DNA from: Hormoscilla sp. GUM202
GTDB lineage: Bacteria; Cyanobacteriota; Cyanobacteriia; Cyanobacteriales; Desertifilaceae
Assembly (NCBI GenBank): GCA_005518205.2
Contig: RFFC02000019.1
Location: 62,567 to 126,566, forward strand
Reading direction: 5' to 3'
DNA length: 64,000 nucleotides
Below are positions 45,411 through 55,471 of the stretch, piece by piece. The notes under the pieces are model-generated. The model searched no databases. It was not told the origin of the DNA and saw only the letters and a list, made by a program, of their open reading frames with translations. Both the position numbers and the translations under genes were made by a program. The first letter of the stretch is position 1. Each line of letters opens with the position of its first letter.

Positions 45411-46442
45411 CTACTGGCTGCTGCTACTAGATTTGGCACTGACAATCCGTTGAGCCGTGACTTGATTTGGGCATGAACGGCCCTGCTCAAAGTCGGTGAT
45501 GTTTGCGATCGTCGTCTCGGCAATCTTAGTCATGGCAGTTTCCGTGAAAAACGCCTGATGTCCGGTGATGAGCACATTGGGAAATGTCAGCAGCCGCCCA
45601 AATATATCGTCTTGAATTACGGTATCGGATAAATCCTCAAAAAATAAATCCTCTTCTTGCTCGTAGACATCTAAACCAAGATAGCCTATTTGACGGGATT
45701 TTAAGCCCTCAATCACCGCTTCAGTGTCAATCAATCCCCCGCGACTGGTGTTGATCAGCATTACCCCAGGTTTCATCTGGGTGATGGCTGACTTGTCGAT
45801 CATATGGTACGTGGCAGGAACTAGAGGACAATGTAAAGTAATGATGTCCGAGGCCGGCAGTAGTGAGGGCAGGGAGACGTACTTAACACCTAGAGCTTCG
45901 CAATTGGGGTTATGTGCTACATCATAGGCTAGCAGCTGGCAGCCGAATCCTGTCAGAATTTGCGCCATGACCTCCCCAATTTTACCCGTCCCGACGATCC
46001 CGACTGTAGACCCGTGCAAATCAAACCCCAACAAACCATTGATGGAAAAATTCCCTTCCCGCACTCGTGCATGGGCGCGGTGAATTTTACGGTTCAGAGT
46101 CATGATTAGCCCGATCGCGTGTTCGGCAACGGCATAGGGCGAATAAGCGGGGACGCGCACCACTGTCATCCCTAACTTGGCGGCGGCCTTCATGTCTACG
46201 TTGTTAAACCCAGCACAGCGCAAGGCAATCAGGCGGACGCCGGAGTCAGCTAATTTCTTTAAGGTCGTCTCATTGAGATTGTCGTTGACGAAGACGCAAA
46301 CAGCTGCAAACCCTGATGCTAGCACAGTTGTTTCCGGCCCCATACGTGCTTCAAAAAATACCAGTTCATGTCCCTGGGATAAGCTTGCTGCCTCTAAAAA
46401 TCGCCGATCGTAGGGTTTGGTGCTGAATACAGCCACCTGCAT
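45411..46442 (-). CDS. ldhA: D-lactate dehydrogenase / 2-hydroxyacid dehydrogenase
   Basis: 343 residues from ATG 46442, which has GCGGAGG eight bases upstream; a longer frame exists but lacks this site. NAD-binding GTGKIG near 153 and HCPL are visible. The catalytic Arg ([11 protein letters not shown]), Glu ([11 protein letters not shown] region) and His (TGHQAFFT) are present. The family reduces pyruvate to D-lactate with NADH, a fermentation step in the dark. The C-terminus ends in a Ser run coded by a tandem GCTGCTGCTACTG repeat. The enzyme looks intact. Confidence 0.92.
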   Translation of the reverse strand: MQVAVFSTKPYDRRFLEAASLSQGHELVFFEARMGPETTVLASGFAAVCVFVNDNLNETTLKKLADSGVRLIALRCAGFNNVDMKAAAKLGMTVVRVPAYSPYAVAEHAIGLIMTLNRKIHRAHARVREGNFSINGLLGFDLHGSTVGIVGTGKIGEVMAQILTGFGCQLLAYDVAHNPNCEALGVKYVSLPSLLPASDIITLHCPLVPATYHMIDKSAITQMKPGVMLINTSRGGLIDTEAVIEGLKSRQIGYLGLDVYEQEEDLFFEDLSDTVIQDDIFGRLLTFPNVLITGHQAFFTETAMTKIAETTIANITDFEQGRSCPNQVTAQRIVSAKSSSSSQ

Positions 46443-46499
46443 AAGTTTAACCTCCGCAAGTTTTGGCACTAGGGTGGGCGCGACCGACTTTTTTATTGT

Positions 46500-46865
46500 T
46501 CAATTTGGCGATCGACTGGTATCGACTGGTGCTGCTTGTGCTGGAGTCTGCATTCTCTGTAACTGCTGCCTGCGAAACACTGTTGCTGCGTCATTGATTT
46601 GTTGGCGCTGTTGATCCCTGAACTGATTCATGTTCATACCATTATTCAACCGCGCCCGGTGGATCAGATCGTAGATACTACTGGCATTGCTCGAACCGGA
46701 GAAGGGGTCGGAACTGCCATCGGTGGTGCGTAAGTCCTCTAAAGGATCGATCTTAGTAGCTTGCGCTAGCCCCGGCATGGGCAATAATAGGGATGCTGTT
46801 GACAGTCCAGCCAGCAGACTCAGAGCCAAACGGGCGTAAGGTTTCATTGATGTTGGTGCTCTCAT
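46500..46865 (-). CDS. secreted or periplasmic hypothetical protein
   Basis: A 121-residue protein with a signal-like N-terminus (LALSLLAGLSTASLLLPMPG, probable cleavage after LAQA). A Gln/Asn/Arg-rich mature part follows (NNGMNMNQFRDQQRQQINDA). Family not recognised; relatives in cyanobacteria are annotated hypothetical. A start at MKPYARL (residue 7) is also possible. It follows the ABC exporter genes on the same strand at 30 bp. Confidence 0.65.
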   Translation of the reverse strand: MRAPTSMKPYARLALSLLAGLSTASLLLPMPGLAQATKIDPLEDLRTTDGSSDPFSGSSNASSIYDLIHRARLNNGMNMNQFRDQQRQQINDAATVFRRQQLQRMQTPAQAAPVDTSRSPN

Positions 46866-46895
46866 TTTTTATCCTCTGGAACAGTAAGGTGAGCT

Positions 46896-47786
46896 TCAAG
46901 ACAAGGTCCGACGCAGCAGGGGTTGAATGCCTAGTAGGGCTACGCCATCGAACAAGAGCAGAACTAATAGCGCTCCACCAAAGGTTACATCACCCCAAGG
47001 TGCTGACATGACAATGTTACTCAATCCCCAGTCAGCGTGCAGATATAGATAACGAATGGGTTCGATCGCGTAACTCAGGGGATTGAGAGTGACAACTACT
47101 TGTAACCAGTTGGGCATGAAGGATAGGGGGGCCAGGGCTGTGCTTGCGAACAACAGGGGCAAATTCGTAACAAAAATCACGGCTATCAGTTCTATGTGAC
47201 CCGGTAACGCAAAGGCTAGCCCCAAGCTTAGGCCTGTTACGCCCAATACTAATAATAGAACAATCAGGGCGATCGTCCCTAGACCTACTACATCTGGCAG
47301 GCCAGCACCCAGGAAAGCTCCCGCCGTGACAATTACTGCGGCTTGGAGCAAACTCAGGGTAACGATATATATTGCCGATGCCAGGACAATGGAGAACCGG
47401 GAAGCTAACGGCGCTACCAGTAACCGGTTCAGGAAGCCAAATTCCCGATCGAACATTACTGGCAATCCGGCATTCAGAGCACCGGCGAAGGCGGTAAACA
47501 CGATCACGCCAGCACCCAGAAACTGTTCGTAACTGACGATTTCTCCAAATAAGCCTTTGGGAGCATTTTGAAACAAGGCGCCGAACAAAATTAACCACAT
47601 CAAAGGTTGAATAATGCCAGCGATCAGGGTTGAGGGACGACGTTGCAACTGGATAAACAGGCGCTTGGTTAAAGCGAGGGTTTCTTGAGTTACTTCGCCG
47701 AAGCTGAACCCTGCCTTGACATTTTTTGCAGCTGCTGCGGACTGGATCTTTAAGTCTGGTTTTTTAGGGGTAACAGTGCTACTCAT
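46896..47786 (-). CDS. ABC-2 type transporter permease (DrrB-like)
   Basis: A 296-residue membrane protein with six predicted segments in the ABC-2 order. TLIAGIIQPLMWLILFGALF comes early, then LLVAPLASRFSIVLASAIYI and FVTNLPLLFASTALAPLSFM. The 57-bp gap to the upstream ATPase gene on the same strand makes a DrrA/DrrB-like exporter operon. The transported molecule is not evident; in cyanobacteria this type exports lipids or drugs. Confidence 0.85.
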   Translation of the reverse strand: MSSTVTPKKPDLKIQSAAAAKNVKAGFSFGEVTQETLALTKRLFIQLQRRPSTLIAGIIQPLMWLILFGALFQNAPKGLFGEIVSYEQFLGAGVIVFTAFAGALNAGLPVMFDREFGFLNRLLVAPLASRFSIVLASAIYIVTLSLLQAAVIVTAGAFLGAGLPDVVGLGTIALIVLLLVLGVTGLSLGLAFALPGHIELIAVIFVTNLPLLFASTALAPLSFMPNWLQVVVTLNPLSYAIEPIRYLYLHADWGLSNIVMSAPWGDVTFGGALLVLLLFDGVALLGIQPLLRRTLS

Positions 47787-47842
47787 CTTGGAATTTGGGA
47801 TGTTATATACTTTGAATTGTTTCTGCGGCAGGCGGGTAGGTT

Positions 47843-48862
47843 TTATCGCATATTCTGCTTTTTTTCTTTCTTCAGATCGCGGGTGCCTGCTGCTGCCAGT
47901 TCCGCATCGTTAATGGTTTGTCCTGTGGCAGCGAGGTAAACATCATCTAAACTGGGGCGAGATTGGGCAATGCCAAAGGTGGGTAAACCAGCATCCTGCA
48001 ATGCTTTCTGTACAGTCATCAAGGCGTCACTTTGCGGAGTTACCACTAAGTTCAGGGAGTTGCCTTGAGCCGTATTAACGATCGCCGACTGTACCATTGG
48101 TAGAGTAGAGAGCATCTGTTTGGCTTTTTCTGCTTCTTCGGCAGGGGAAAATTCTCGGATGCGCAGGGTGATGCGATCGCCTCCCACGCGGTCTTTCAAT
48201 TGGGAGGGCGTCCCGGAGGCTATTACCACACCTTTATCTACGATCGCCACGCGGTCAGCTAAAGCGTCAACTTCTTCTAGATAATGGCTAGTAATCAACA
48301 CGGTTGTCCCATCCGATCGCAGTTGACGCAAGAAATTCCATACCGCCATCCGGCTTTCGATATCCAGTCCCACTGTCGGTTCATCTAAAACCAGGACATC
48401 TGGTTGATGCAGTAGTCCTGCTGCTAAATCTAAGCGTTTCCGCAAACCGCCCGAGTAGGTGCCCGTCTTTTTATTGGCATATTCTTGCATACCTAGCAAG
48501 TTGAGGGCATTATTAATCCGTTCTGGGATAATTTTGCGGGGCAGATGGTAAAGTGCTGCTTGTAATTCTAGCAGTTCTCGTCCTGTGAGCACCTTATCCA
48601 GAGCCACTTCCTGAGCTACATAGCCCAGGAGTTGTCTCGCGGCTTTGGGGTTGTCGAGAACCGAGATGCCTGATACTTCAATCTTGCCACTGTCGGGGGT
48701 ACTTAAGGTACAAAGACAGCGCAAAGTTGTGGTTTTCCCTGCCCCATTGGGACCGAGGAGCCCAAATATCTCTCCCGGTTCTACTTTGAGGGTAACGTCT
48801 TTGACTGCTGTCACGCTGCCGTAACGCTTTTGCAGATTTTCGATTAAAACAGCTGGATCCAT
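47843..48862 (-). CDS. ABC transporter ATP-binding protein (DrrA-like)
   Basis: A 339-residue ATPase with Walker A GPNGAGKTT (38-46), signature YSGGLRKRLDLA (about 136-147), Walker B VLVLDEPTVGLD and H-loop TSHYLEE. The C-terminal 100 residues are the regulatory domain of the daunorubicin-type ATPases. It is the first gene of the operon with the permease and, probably, the secreted protein. Confidence 0.9.
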   Translation of the reverse strand: MDPAVLIENLQKRYGSVTAVKDVTLKVEPGEIFGLLGPNGAGKTTTLRCLCTLSTPDSGKIEVSGISVLDNPKAARQLLGYVAQEVALDKVLTGRELLELQAALYHLPRKIIPERINNALNLLGMQEYANKKTGTYSGGLRKRLDLAAGLLHQPDVLVLDEPTVGLDIESRMAVWNFLRQLRSDGTTVLITSHYLEEVDALADRVAIVDKGVVIASGTPSQLKDRVGGDRITLRIREFSPAEEAEKAKQMLSTLPMVQSAIVNTAQGNSLNLVVTPQSDALMTVQKALQDAGLPTFGIAQSRPSLDDVYLAATGQTINDAELAAAGTRDLKKEKKQNMR

Positions 48863-49057
48863 TGGTCTGGTTTCCTTTGGGGATGCTACATAAATCTTAA
48901 CATACTTTTTCTCTATATTTAGGCTGTTGCCCCTTTATTTTATATTTGACATAATTTGACTATTTTAATTATTTGGTGTGGGCGATCGCCCCAATAATAA
49001 CACAGATATCTGGGAATTGGTCAAGGTTCTACGAACGGTGACGAACGGTGATGAATA

Positions 49058-52000
49058 CTATTCTTTTACAACTTCTAGTAACCATTCTTTGATCTGGCTT
49101 CTTTCTTCTGAAGATGCTCCCGAAATATTCAACAGCTTCGGAAGCAGCGATCGCCGACGATCGAAATTTCTCTTAATTCCCGGATATTTTGGTAATTGGC
49201 GATCCACAGCTAGAATGGTTTCTGGCAAGATTCTGACTCGATCGCATATTTCTTGACTGAGGGTCACTCCAGTAGTATGCCATGCAACACAGTGACTCAG
49301 ACAAGAGAGCAAGCATATAGTTTCTCTAGGATCTGTTCTGCGATCGTCTAGCTTATTTAGAACCAGTTTAGCAGCTTGCTCAACATCTGTTTGTTTAGCT
49401 TGCCATATTTCTGGTTGACCTGGACTTATTAGCCTTGCTAAAGCCCATGCTGCTTTGACTCGTTGTCCTAAATGTTGACCATTTGCCATCGCATCATATA
49501 GAAAATTCAAGGTTGTTTGAGAAGGCTGTCCGCATTTTCCCAGAGAATTAATAAATGATTCGGATCTTTTTTTATGTTTATCGGAATTAAATGCTTTGAT
49601 TATCTCCAAATCAAAACCATGCCAAAAAAGTTTTCCGGGAGTTTGTGCAATGCTTTCATATAAAGCATGTTTTAAGTTATTATTTATTAATAAGTCACTC
49701 GAAAGCTTACTTTTAATCCACTGCTGAAACTTTTTTTCCAAATTATTCGCGTCTGTCGAGTAAATTGACTGAAAAATTGTGCTTAAAGCCATCACGGCTA
49801 GTAAAGCTTTAGTCTCGCTCAACGAATTAACCATACCACTCATCTCTAGCCATCTGAGCAGTTCGCCGATAATAGAAAGACGGTTTTTGGCTATAGCCGT
49901 TGTTTTTTCAAGTTCCCGGCGCTTTTGATGTGCCGGTCCATTATTCCAATGCTTATTGAAGCTGTTTGCAAGTGCTTCCCACTGATTAAAATTTACTCGG
50001 ATTCTTTCAGTAATGGGCTTCCCTTTTCTGAGTCGGGGAATAGAGGGAATAGATAATTTGTTAATCGCCTGAGGCGAAACAATAGATGGATGCTTATCTA
50101 AACCTCCAGGAGATGCCACATCTAGTTTAAATCGCGCCTCACTACCTTCTTTGGGGGTGAGTGTCAGCAAAAGCCGTTCGTCAAAAGTGTATTCTACTTC
50201 AAGGTTGAGAGTACAATTGGGTGGTAAGTTGGCGGCATTAATCTCCTCAATGGCAACTTGACGTAGCCTTTGCAGTGTAGTATTATGGTTGGGCTTCGTT
50301 CCCATTCCCACCCAAACTTTAAAGCTCAAATAGCCACTGCTCGTATCGGGTAACTTTAATCCCGATAATACAGTTCTGTAGGGGTATTTTTGCCCTTGGG
50401 CTACCAGCAAACGTAGGGATCTTTTACCTTCGAGTACCTCAAGATAAATGTTGGTCGGATTTACCCTTTGAGTTGATTTGAGGGCCCCTGCTGCATAAAG
50501 CGCTGCTCCCCTGGCTACTGCCCGATCGGGGTTATGACCATCTATAATCGGAACATCTCCAAATAAGCTTTGCAGGCGATCGCGCACCGGTGGGAAGTAA
50601 GTCATGCCACCATTTAAGAGCACTGCATCAATTTTCGGGATTTCACCGCTGCTTTGCTTGGCCTTGAGGATAACTTCCAGCACCGGCACGATTAAGGTGT
50701 TAAGTAGATTCGTAAATGCAGGTTCATCGAAAGCCCTTTGCGGCTCCAAGGCCGTTCCAGAGGCCAACGTTAGACCTTCACAGAGTAGAGGTGAGAGAAT
50801 TTCTGCCATCTGAGATTTACTGATGTAGTATCTGATGGGAAATTGTCCTTCTAAGAATGTTGCTTGAAAGGGGTGCTTGAAATTCTCCTTATCCCCGGTA
50901 CTATCATATTCAGCGCCCCACGCCTTCTTAAACTTTTCAGAAAAAATTGGCAGTTCGTAGGCCAATTTTTGACCATCGGCTTCAGAGAGATTTTTACATG
51001 CAGACCAATTATCTAATATATAATTTGCAATTAGCCGATCTATAGTATCTCCTCCTACCCGGGTACGGGAGCCAATTGCTAAATCATCAATGATAAAAAA
51101 GCTAGCCGATGGCTCCCACAGTACATTGTGCAGCGTGACATCTAAGGTGCCGCCACCCAAGTCATAGACCAGGATATTAGATGGCTGCATCACATCGAAC
51201 AAAGGTGTCAGTTCGCCCTTCTGCACGCGATGCAAGTAATCATATAAAGCAGCTTGAGGTTCTGGGAGCAATACAACTTCCTCCTCTTGCCATCCCGCCA
51301 GCACTGCTGCTTTGCGAGTCGCTTCAATGGCATCTGATTCATAGGAAGCAGGATGGGTTATCACTGCACCCTGCACTGAACCATACTTCCCGATGAGCTT
51401 ATCTCGACAGAAAGCTAGTACCTTAGCAGCCGCTTCTTCAGGAAAAACTTTTCCTGAAGTTAGATCGTAAGCAAACTGCTTGCCATCGATCGAGCGGCCC
51501 ATGTCATGTTTCCAGGCCAGAATAGTCTGGTCGCGAAAAGCATAAGCCTGAGTTTTAACATATCCTCCTACCTCTGCTTCAGCTTGTCCATGGAAGCGGA
51601 CCGCAGAAGGAATGATATCATTAGTAACTAAACTCCCCTGTTCGTCTCTAATCGAAACCGCAACTGCTGCCGCAGTCCATTGCTTCGTCATCAGATTGAC
51701 ATTCGCCAAAGCCATGACTGTATTCGTAGTTCCCAAGTCAATACCTACATAGGTAGGTCGCATGACTTCTTTGAGAGGTTCTACATAATCAGCCGCCTCC
51801 CGCAATCTATTGCCGATCCGATCGCCAATAACTAGGGTTTCGATTCCTTTGCGTTTTAACCTGCCAAACAAACTGGCATAACCGTTGTCATTACTGACAA
51901 CAGCAATCATGGAAATCTGATAATCGGCATTACCAGTAATTTCCTCAGCCCGTGCCTCAATAATTCGATCGACCTCTTGAGGCACGGGGGTGAGTCCAGG

Positions 52001-52189
52001 AGTCAACTCAAAGCCATAGCCAAACTCGCGAAAAGCTCCACCATAAGCGGTAAGTACCGACGGCGTATTAGAGAAAGCCCGGCGAACTACAAGTTGTCCA
52101 TGTTTCTCATGATGAGTTTGACAAATTCTTTCTATATCAGCCAGTTTCGGCTTGATATTATCCAAATCAAGTAAGACAGCAATACTCAT
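49058..52189 (-). CDS. NYN-nuclease / Hsp70 fusion protein
   Basis: A 1043-residue fusion. Residues 1-135 are a NYN/PIN-like nuclease domain: VLLDLDNIKP (Asp 8, Asp 10, Asn 11), VDRIIEARAEEI (Asp 74) and VVSNDNGYASLFGRLKRKG (Asp 101), the pattern of LabA-type Mg-dependent RNases; the second Asp of the SxDxD motif is Gly. Residues 146-570 are an Hsp70 ATPase: YVGIDLGTTNT (147-157), VYDLGGGTLDV (341-351), VGGDTIDRL and VLLNGGMTYFPPVRDRL. About 578-700 resemble a beta substrate-binding domain. About 720-1043 are helical, possibly HEAT-like. The upstream GrpE-like gene ends 25 bp before, making one operon. An ATP-driven chaperone joined to a nuclease suggests client-controlled RNA cleavage; this is inference. 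Confidence 0.85.
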   Translation of the reverse strand: MSIAVLLDLDNIKPKLADIERICQTHHEKHGQLVVRRAFSNTPSVLTAYGGAFREFGYGFELTPGLTPVPQEVDRIIEARAEEITGNADYQISMIAVVSNDNGYASLFGRLKRKGIETLVIGDRIGNRLREAADYVEPLKEVMRPTYVGIDLGTTNTVMALANVNLMTKQWTAAAVAVSIRDEQGSLVTNDIIPSAVRFHGQAEAEVGGYVKTQAYAFRDQTILAWKHDMGRSIDGKQFAYDLTSGKVFPEEAAAKVLAFCRDKLIGKYGSVQGAVITHPASYESDAIEATRKAAVLAGWQEEEVVLLPEPQAALYDYLHRVQKGELTPLFDVMQPSNILVYDLGGGTLDVTLHNVLWEPSASFFIIDDLAIGSRTRVGGDTIDRLIANYILDNWSACKNLSEADGQKLAYELPIFSEKFKKAWGAEYDSTGDKENFKHPFQATFLEGQFPIRYYISKSQMAEILSPLLCEGLTLASGTALEPQRAFDEPAFTNLLNTLIVPVLEVILKAKQSSGEIPKIDAVLLNGGMTYFPPVRDRLQSLFGDVPIIDGHNPDRAVARGAALYAAGALKSTQRVNPTNIYLEVLEGKRSLRLLVAQGQKYPYRTVLSGLKLPDTSSGYLSFKVWVGMGTKPNHNTTLQRLRQVAIEEINAANLPPNCTLNLEVEYTFDERLLLTLTPKEGSEARFKLDVASPGGLDKHPSIVSPQAINKLSIPSIPRLRKGKPITERIRVNFNQWEALANSFNKHWNNGPAHQKRRELEKTTAIAKNRLSIIGELLRWLEMSGMVNSLSETKALLAVMALSTIFQSIYSTDANNLEKKFQQWIKSKLSSDLLINNNLKHALYESIAQTPGKLFWHGFDLEIIKAFNSDKHKKRSESFINSLGKCGQPSQTTLNFLYDAMANGQHLGQRVKAAWALARLISPGQPEIWQAKQTDVEQAAKLVLNKLDDRRTDPRETICLLSCLSHCVAWHTTGVTLSQEICDRVRILPETILAVDRQLPKYPGIKRNFDRRRSLLPKLLNISGASSEERSQIKEWLLEVVKE

Positions 52190-52214
52190 AATTTTCCGCC
52201 ATTCTAGTTTCAGC

Positions 52215-54065
52215 TTATTCCGTAACTTCCTTCACCCGAGCCGGCGTAATGACTTCTTCACCCACACGCCATCCCGGATGAATACAACGTACTATCTTTT
52301 TATCTTCTGAGTTAGCAAAAGCGGAGCCCTCAATATACTCATATACGGATAACTGCTCGCTCTGCAATTCAAAAACTTGGTCCTCCTGGGCTGGATATCG
52401 TGTCACATTAAGTGAATTTAATGCTTGCAACAAATTTTCTAAAGCGATCAGAATGCTGAGGGAGTCGCTGGGAGACAAAGATAACTCCGAGTTTGACTCT
52501 GACATTTTATTTAACCGTTGGTACAGGATCGTAATTTGATCCAAAACTGGTTGAGACTGTTTCTGAAGAGTTGTGACCAATTGACAAACCGCTGACTGGA
52601 GTGCTTGAGAACGAATTTCTGACAGCTCTTTTTGCAATTTTTCATTTTCCTGCTGCAAAAGTTGCACTTGATTTGTGAGGTTAGCTTCAGTCTCTCCTAA
52701 CTCCCGAACTAAATTCTGAGCGGCTTCCTCCTTAATTGCCGTCGGCGTGATGTTAAATTCTTTTTGCAGTTGCCATCCGAATCCCTTCATAAAGGGAGAA
52801 GCTCCCCATTTTAATAATGCTTGATATCCTGCCGATGAGTTAAACATCTCCCGGTCATTTGGCTCCAGAACGGAGGGGAGTTCTGACAAAAACATATATG
52901 TTTTCTCTCGCGACTTTTTGAAATAGTCTATTACCTCACCCAACTCACTCAGCTTGGTTAAATCCCGGTTTTCCGAATCTGCCAACGCATATTCTGCTAG
53001 TTCCACAAACTGACTCAGTTTTGCTTGCATTTGCTCTCTAACTTCCTGGGGAGACTCGCTATACTTGCTTGACAGGTGAAAACAGAAATTTTCTGCCGCC
53101 TCGTACTCAACTGAATCAAATTTTCGGTTAAGTATTTCCTTCCAGCTATCCCCTTCTTTCACAACTATTACACATTTATGGTGAATAGGAGCAATAGCTT
53201 CCTGTCTTTCTTTATCTCTCTGGCTTTTCGGCACAAATTCCCTGTAGGAATAATTGATAAAATTCACTAATCTTCCCCAATGAGATGATGCTAACTCCCC
53301 CTTCAATAGTTCCAGTTGCCGGTTGGCTTTCGTCTCTCCTAAATCCCTAACTTTCTTGATAATTATATCCTTATTTACTTCCTTCTTTTCCTGCTTAACT
53401 TCCTTCCGCGCGATGCCCAAGCTCTCTTCCAGTTGCCATCCGAATCCCTTCAAAAAGGGAGAAGCTCCCCACTTTAATAATGCTTGATATCCTGCGGATG
53501 AGTTAAGCATCTCTCGGTCCTTTTGCTCCAGAACGGAGGGGAGTTCTGACAAAAAGTAATATGTTCTTTCTTGCGACTTTTTGAAATAGTCTATTACCTC
53601 ACCCAACTCACTCAGCTTGTTCAAATTCCGGTTTTCCGAATCTGCCAAAGCATATTCTGCTAGTTCCACAAACTGACTCAGATTTGCTTGCAGTTGCTGT
53701 CTAACTTCCTGGGGGGAATCACTATACTTTCTTGATAGGTGAAAAAAGAAATTTTCTGCCGCATTGTGCTCAAATTTATCAAATTCACTGGTAAGTATTT
53801 CCTCCCAATCCTCATCACTTGATTTGAACAATTTTACGCATTTCGCGTGAATAGGACCAATAGCTTCCTGTCTTTCTTGATTTTTATAATTTTTCGGAAC
53901 CCATTCGCTGTAGGAGTCATTGACAAACATCACTAATCTTCCCCAAGGAGATGCTGCCAACTCTTCTGGTGAAAATGGCGAAGGTTGAGCTGGTTTGTTT
54001 TTCTCTGGACGCGCCAATGCTTTATTTTCTGATGTTTTTTTCGGTTTGGGTTTTTCTGTCTTCAT
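52215..54065 (-). CDS. GrpE-like protein with duplicated novel domain
   Basis: A 616-residue soluble protein. After a Lys/Pro-rich start, a domain of about 185 residues occurs twice (34-218 and 256-440). Both copies share WGRLV, the SY..(E/R)(W/F)VPK block, QFVELAEYALADSENR, LSELGEVIDYFKKS and AGYQALLKWGASPF. A coiled coil (about 445-510) follows. The C-terminal 42 residues (ANSEDKKIVRCIHPGWRVGE) resemble the GrpE beta-domain that opens Hsp70 nucleotide pockets. It precedes the NYN-Hsp70 gene by 25 bp, so it is most simply its exchange factor, with the repeats as target-binding arms. The repeat domain is not recognised. Confidence 0.75.
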   Translation of the reverse strand: MKTEKPKPKKTSENKALARPEKNKPAQPSPFSPEELAASPWGRLVMFVNDSYSEWVPKNYKNQERQEAIGPIHAKCVKLFKSSDEDWEEILTSEFDKFEHNAAENFFFHLSRKYSDSPQEVRQQLQANLSQFVELAEYALADSENRNLNKLSELGEVIDYFKKSQERTYYFLSELPSVLEQKDREMLNSSAGYQALLKWGASPFLKGFGWQLEESLGIARKEVKQEKKEVNKDIIIKKVRDLGETKANRQLELLKGELASSHWGRLVNFINYSYREFVPKSQRDKERQEAIAPIHHKCVIVVKEGDSWKEILNRKFDSVEYEAAENFCFHLSSKYSESPQEVREQMQAKLSQFVELAEYALADSENRDLTKLSELGEVIDYFKKSREKTYMFLSELPSVLEPNDREMFNSSAGYQALLKWGASPFMKGFGWQLQKEFNITPTAIKEEAAQNLVRELGETEANLTNQVQLLQQENEKLQKELSEIRSQALQSAVCQLVTTLQKQSQPVLDQITILYQRLNKMSESNSELSLSPSDSLSILIALENLLQALNSLNVTRYPAQEDQVFELQSEQLSVYEYIEGSAFANSEDKKIVRCIHPGWRVGEEVITPARVKEVTE

Positions 54066-54360
54066 TGCTAATTGCTAATGGCTAATTGCTTATACGAAGT
54101 GCGCGACGCAGTCGCGCTATTGCTAATTGCTTTTTTTCGATGGCGATGGGCAAGGTCTGGGTTCATCATAGCAGTATGATAATACAGTATGACTTTTCCT
54201 GTCAATCGTCCAACCACAATCCCTACTCCCGATCGCCTTCCTTATCTGACTATGATAATACAGGAGAGATAGCCCTGTCAAGAGCCCCATCCCTATTCCT
54301 CTCAGGATGGGAAAAGGATCTTCCCTGAATTATACCATACTGCGGGAAGTATAGCCCCCT

Positions 54361-54386
54361 CGTTCCCACGGCTCTGCCTGGGAACG
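54361..54386. repeat. palindromic interspersed repeat, TTCCCAGGCAGAGCC family
   Basis: CGTTCCCACGGCTCTGCCTG followed by GGAACG; reverse-orientation relative of 89-115. Confidence 0.75.
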
Positions 54387-54438
54387 GGTGGAACTGGCGA
54401 GGCCGCCTTGGGGCGATCGCCCTGGGCGATCTTACCAC

Positions 54439-55419
54439 CTACAAACTTGGGATAGCGCTCATCAGAGTCTGGATATTTTCAGCACAGGTGCTAACCAAGT
54501 AATGGGTAACTGGCAAACTATCAATCACCATGGCAGTGCAAAGTAGCATCATGTACAGGATAGAGTATTTGAACAGGGATTTGGCCAAGGGTTTATCGGA
54601 TGGATTCTGTAATAGCTGCCAGGCTTTTTTGAGAAAAATAGCGCCCAACAAGAGAGCGATCGCGCCATAAACCAAGCCAGAGGCACCCAAGGGATAAATC
54701 AGCAACAGGGAAACTGGCACGACTAGCAGGGAGTAAACCCAGATTTGCCAAGTAGTAGACTCTTCACCCTCAACTACAGGTAGCATGGGAACGCCTACCT
54801 TAGCATAATCATCCTTAATCATCAGCGCCAAAGCCCAGAAATGAGGAGGCGTCCACAGGAAGATTAGGGTAAATAGCAGCCAAGGCGTCCAACCCAAATT
54901 ACCGGTAACAGCGGCCCAACCTACTAAGGGCGGAATGGCACCAGCTGCACCGCCAATCACAATATTTTGGGTACTATGACGTTTCAGCAAATGGGTGTAG
55001 ACCAACATATAGAAGACTATACCAGACATGGCTAGTAAAGCCGCTAGCAGGTTGGCAAAAACAGTTAACAGAGTAAAAGAGAGAAGTCCTAGAATAATTG
55101 CAAAGATGAGGGCATTGCGCGGCTGTACTGTCCCGGAAGGCAAAGGACGCTTGCGAGTGCGTTCCATTGCATAGTCAATGTCGAGGTCGTAAATACAGTT
55201 AAGGGTTTGAGCAGATGCAGCTGCTAGGGTTCCCCCAGTCAGCGTCACCAACAGTAATATGGGGTCTACCCTGCCGTCCGAGGCGATCCACATACTAGCA
55301 GCTGTGGTAATCAGTAGCAGCGGAATAATCCGAGGCTTGGTCAGCTGGTAATAGCTGCGAATTACTTCCAGAAAGTTCTGAGTGCGAGGGGATATATTAA
55401 CCCCAATTAATTCTTGCAT
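54439..55419 (-). CDS. ctaB: protoheme IX farnesyltransferase (heme O synthase)
   Basis: A 326-residue UbiA-family membrane protein with nine predicted segments and the prenyl-diphosphate motif [20 protein letters not shown]. It attaches farnesyl to heme B for cytochrome oxidase. It follows ctaA at 52 bp on the same strand, the conserved heme A operon. Intact. Confidence 0.94.
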   Translation of the reverse strand: MQELIGVNISPRTQNFLEVIRSYYQLTKPRIIPLLLITTAASMWIASDGRVDPILLLVTLTGGTLAAASAQTLNCIYDLDIDYAMERTRKRPLPSGTVQPRNALIFAIILGLLSFTLLTVFANLLAALLAMSGIVFYMLVYTHLLKRHSTQNIVIGGAAGAIPPLVGWAAVTGNLGWTPWLLFTLIFLWTPPHFWALALMIKDDYAKVGVPMLPVVEGEESTTWQIWVYSLLVVPVSLLLIYPLGASGLVYGAIALLLGAIFLKKAWQLLQNPSDKPLAKSLFKYSILYMMLLCTAMVIDSLPVTHYLVSTCAENIQTLMSAIPSL

Positions 55420-55471
55420 GGATTCCTTTGTTGAAAAACTTCTATTCTGGTAGCAGTGGCTAGTGTCTTTC

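Noticed and set aside
45255-45476. 73-codon open frame
   Set aside because: It overlaps the end of the D-lactate dehydrogenase gene and repeat sequence and has no family features.
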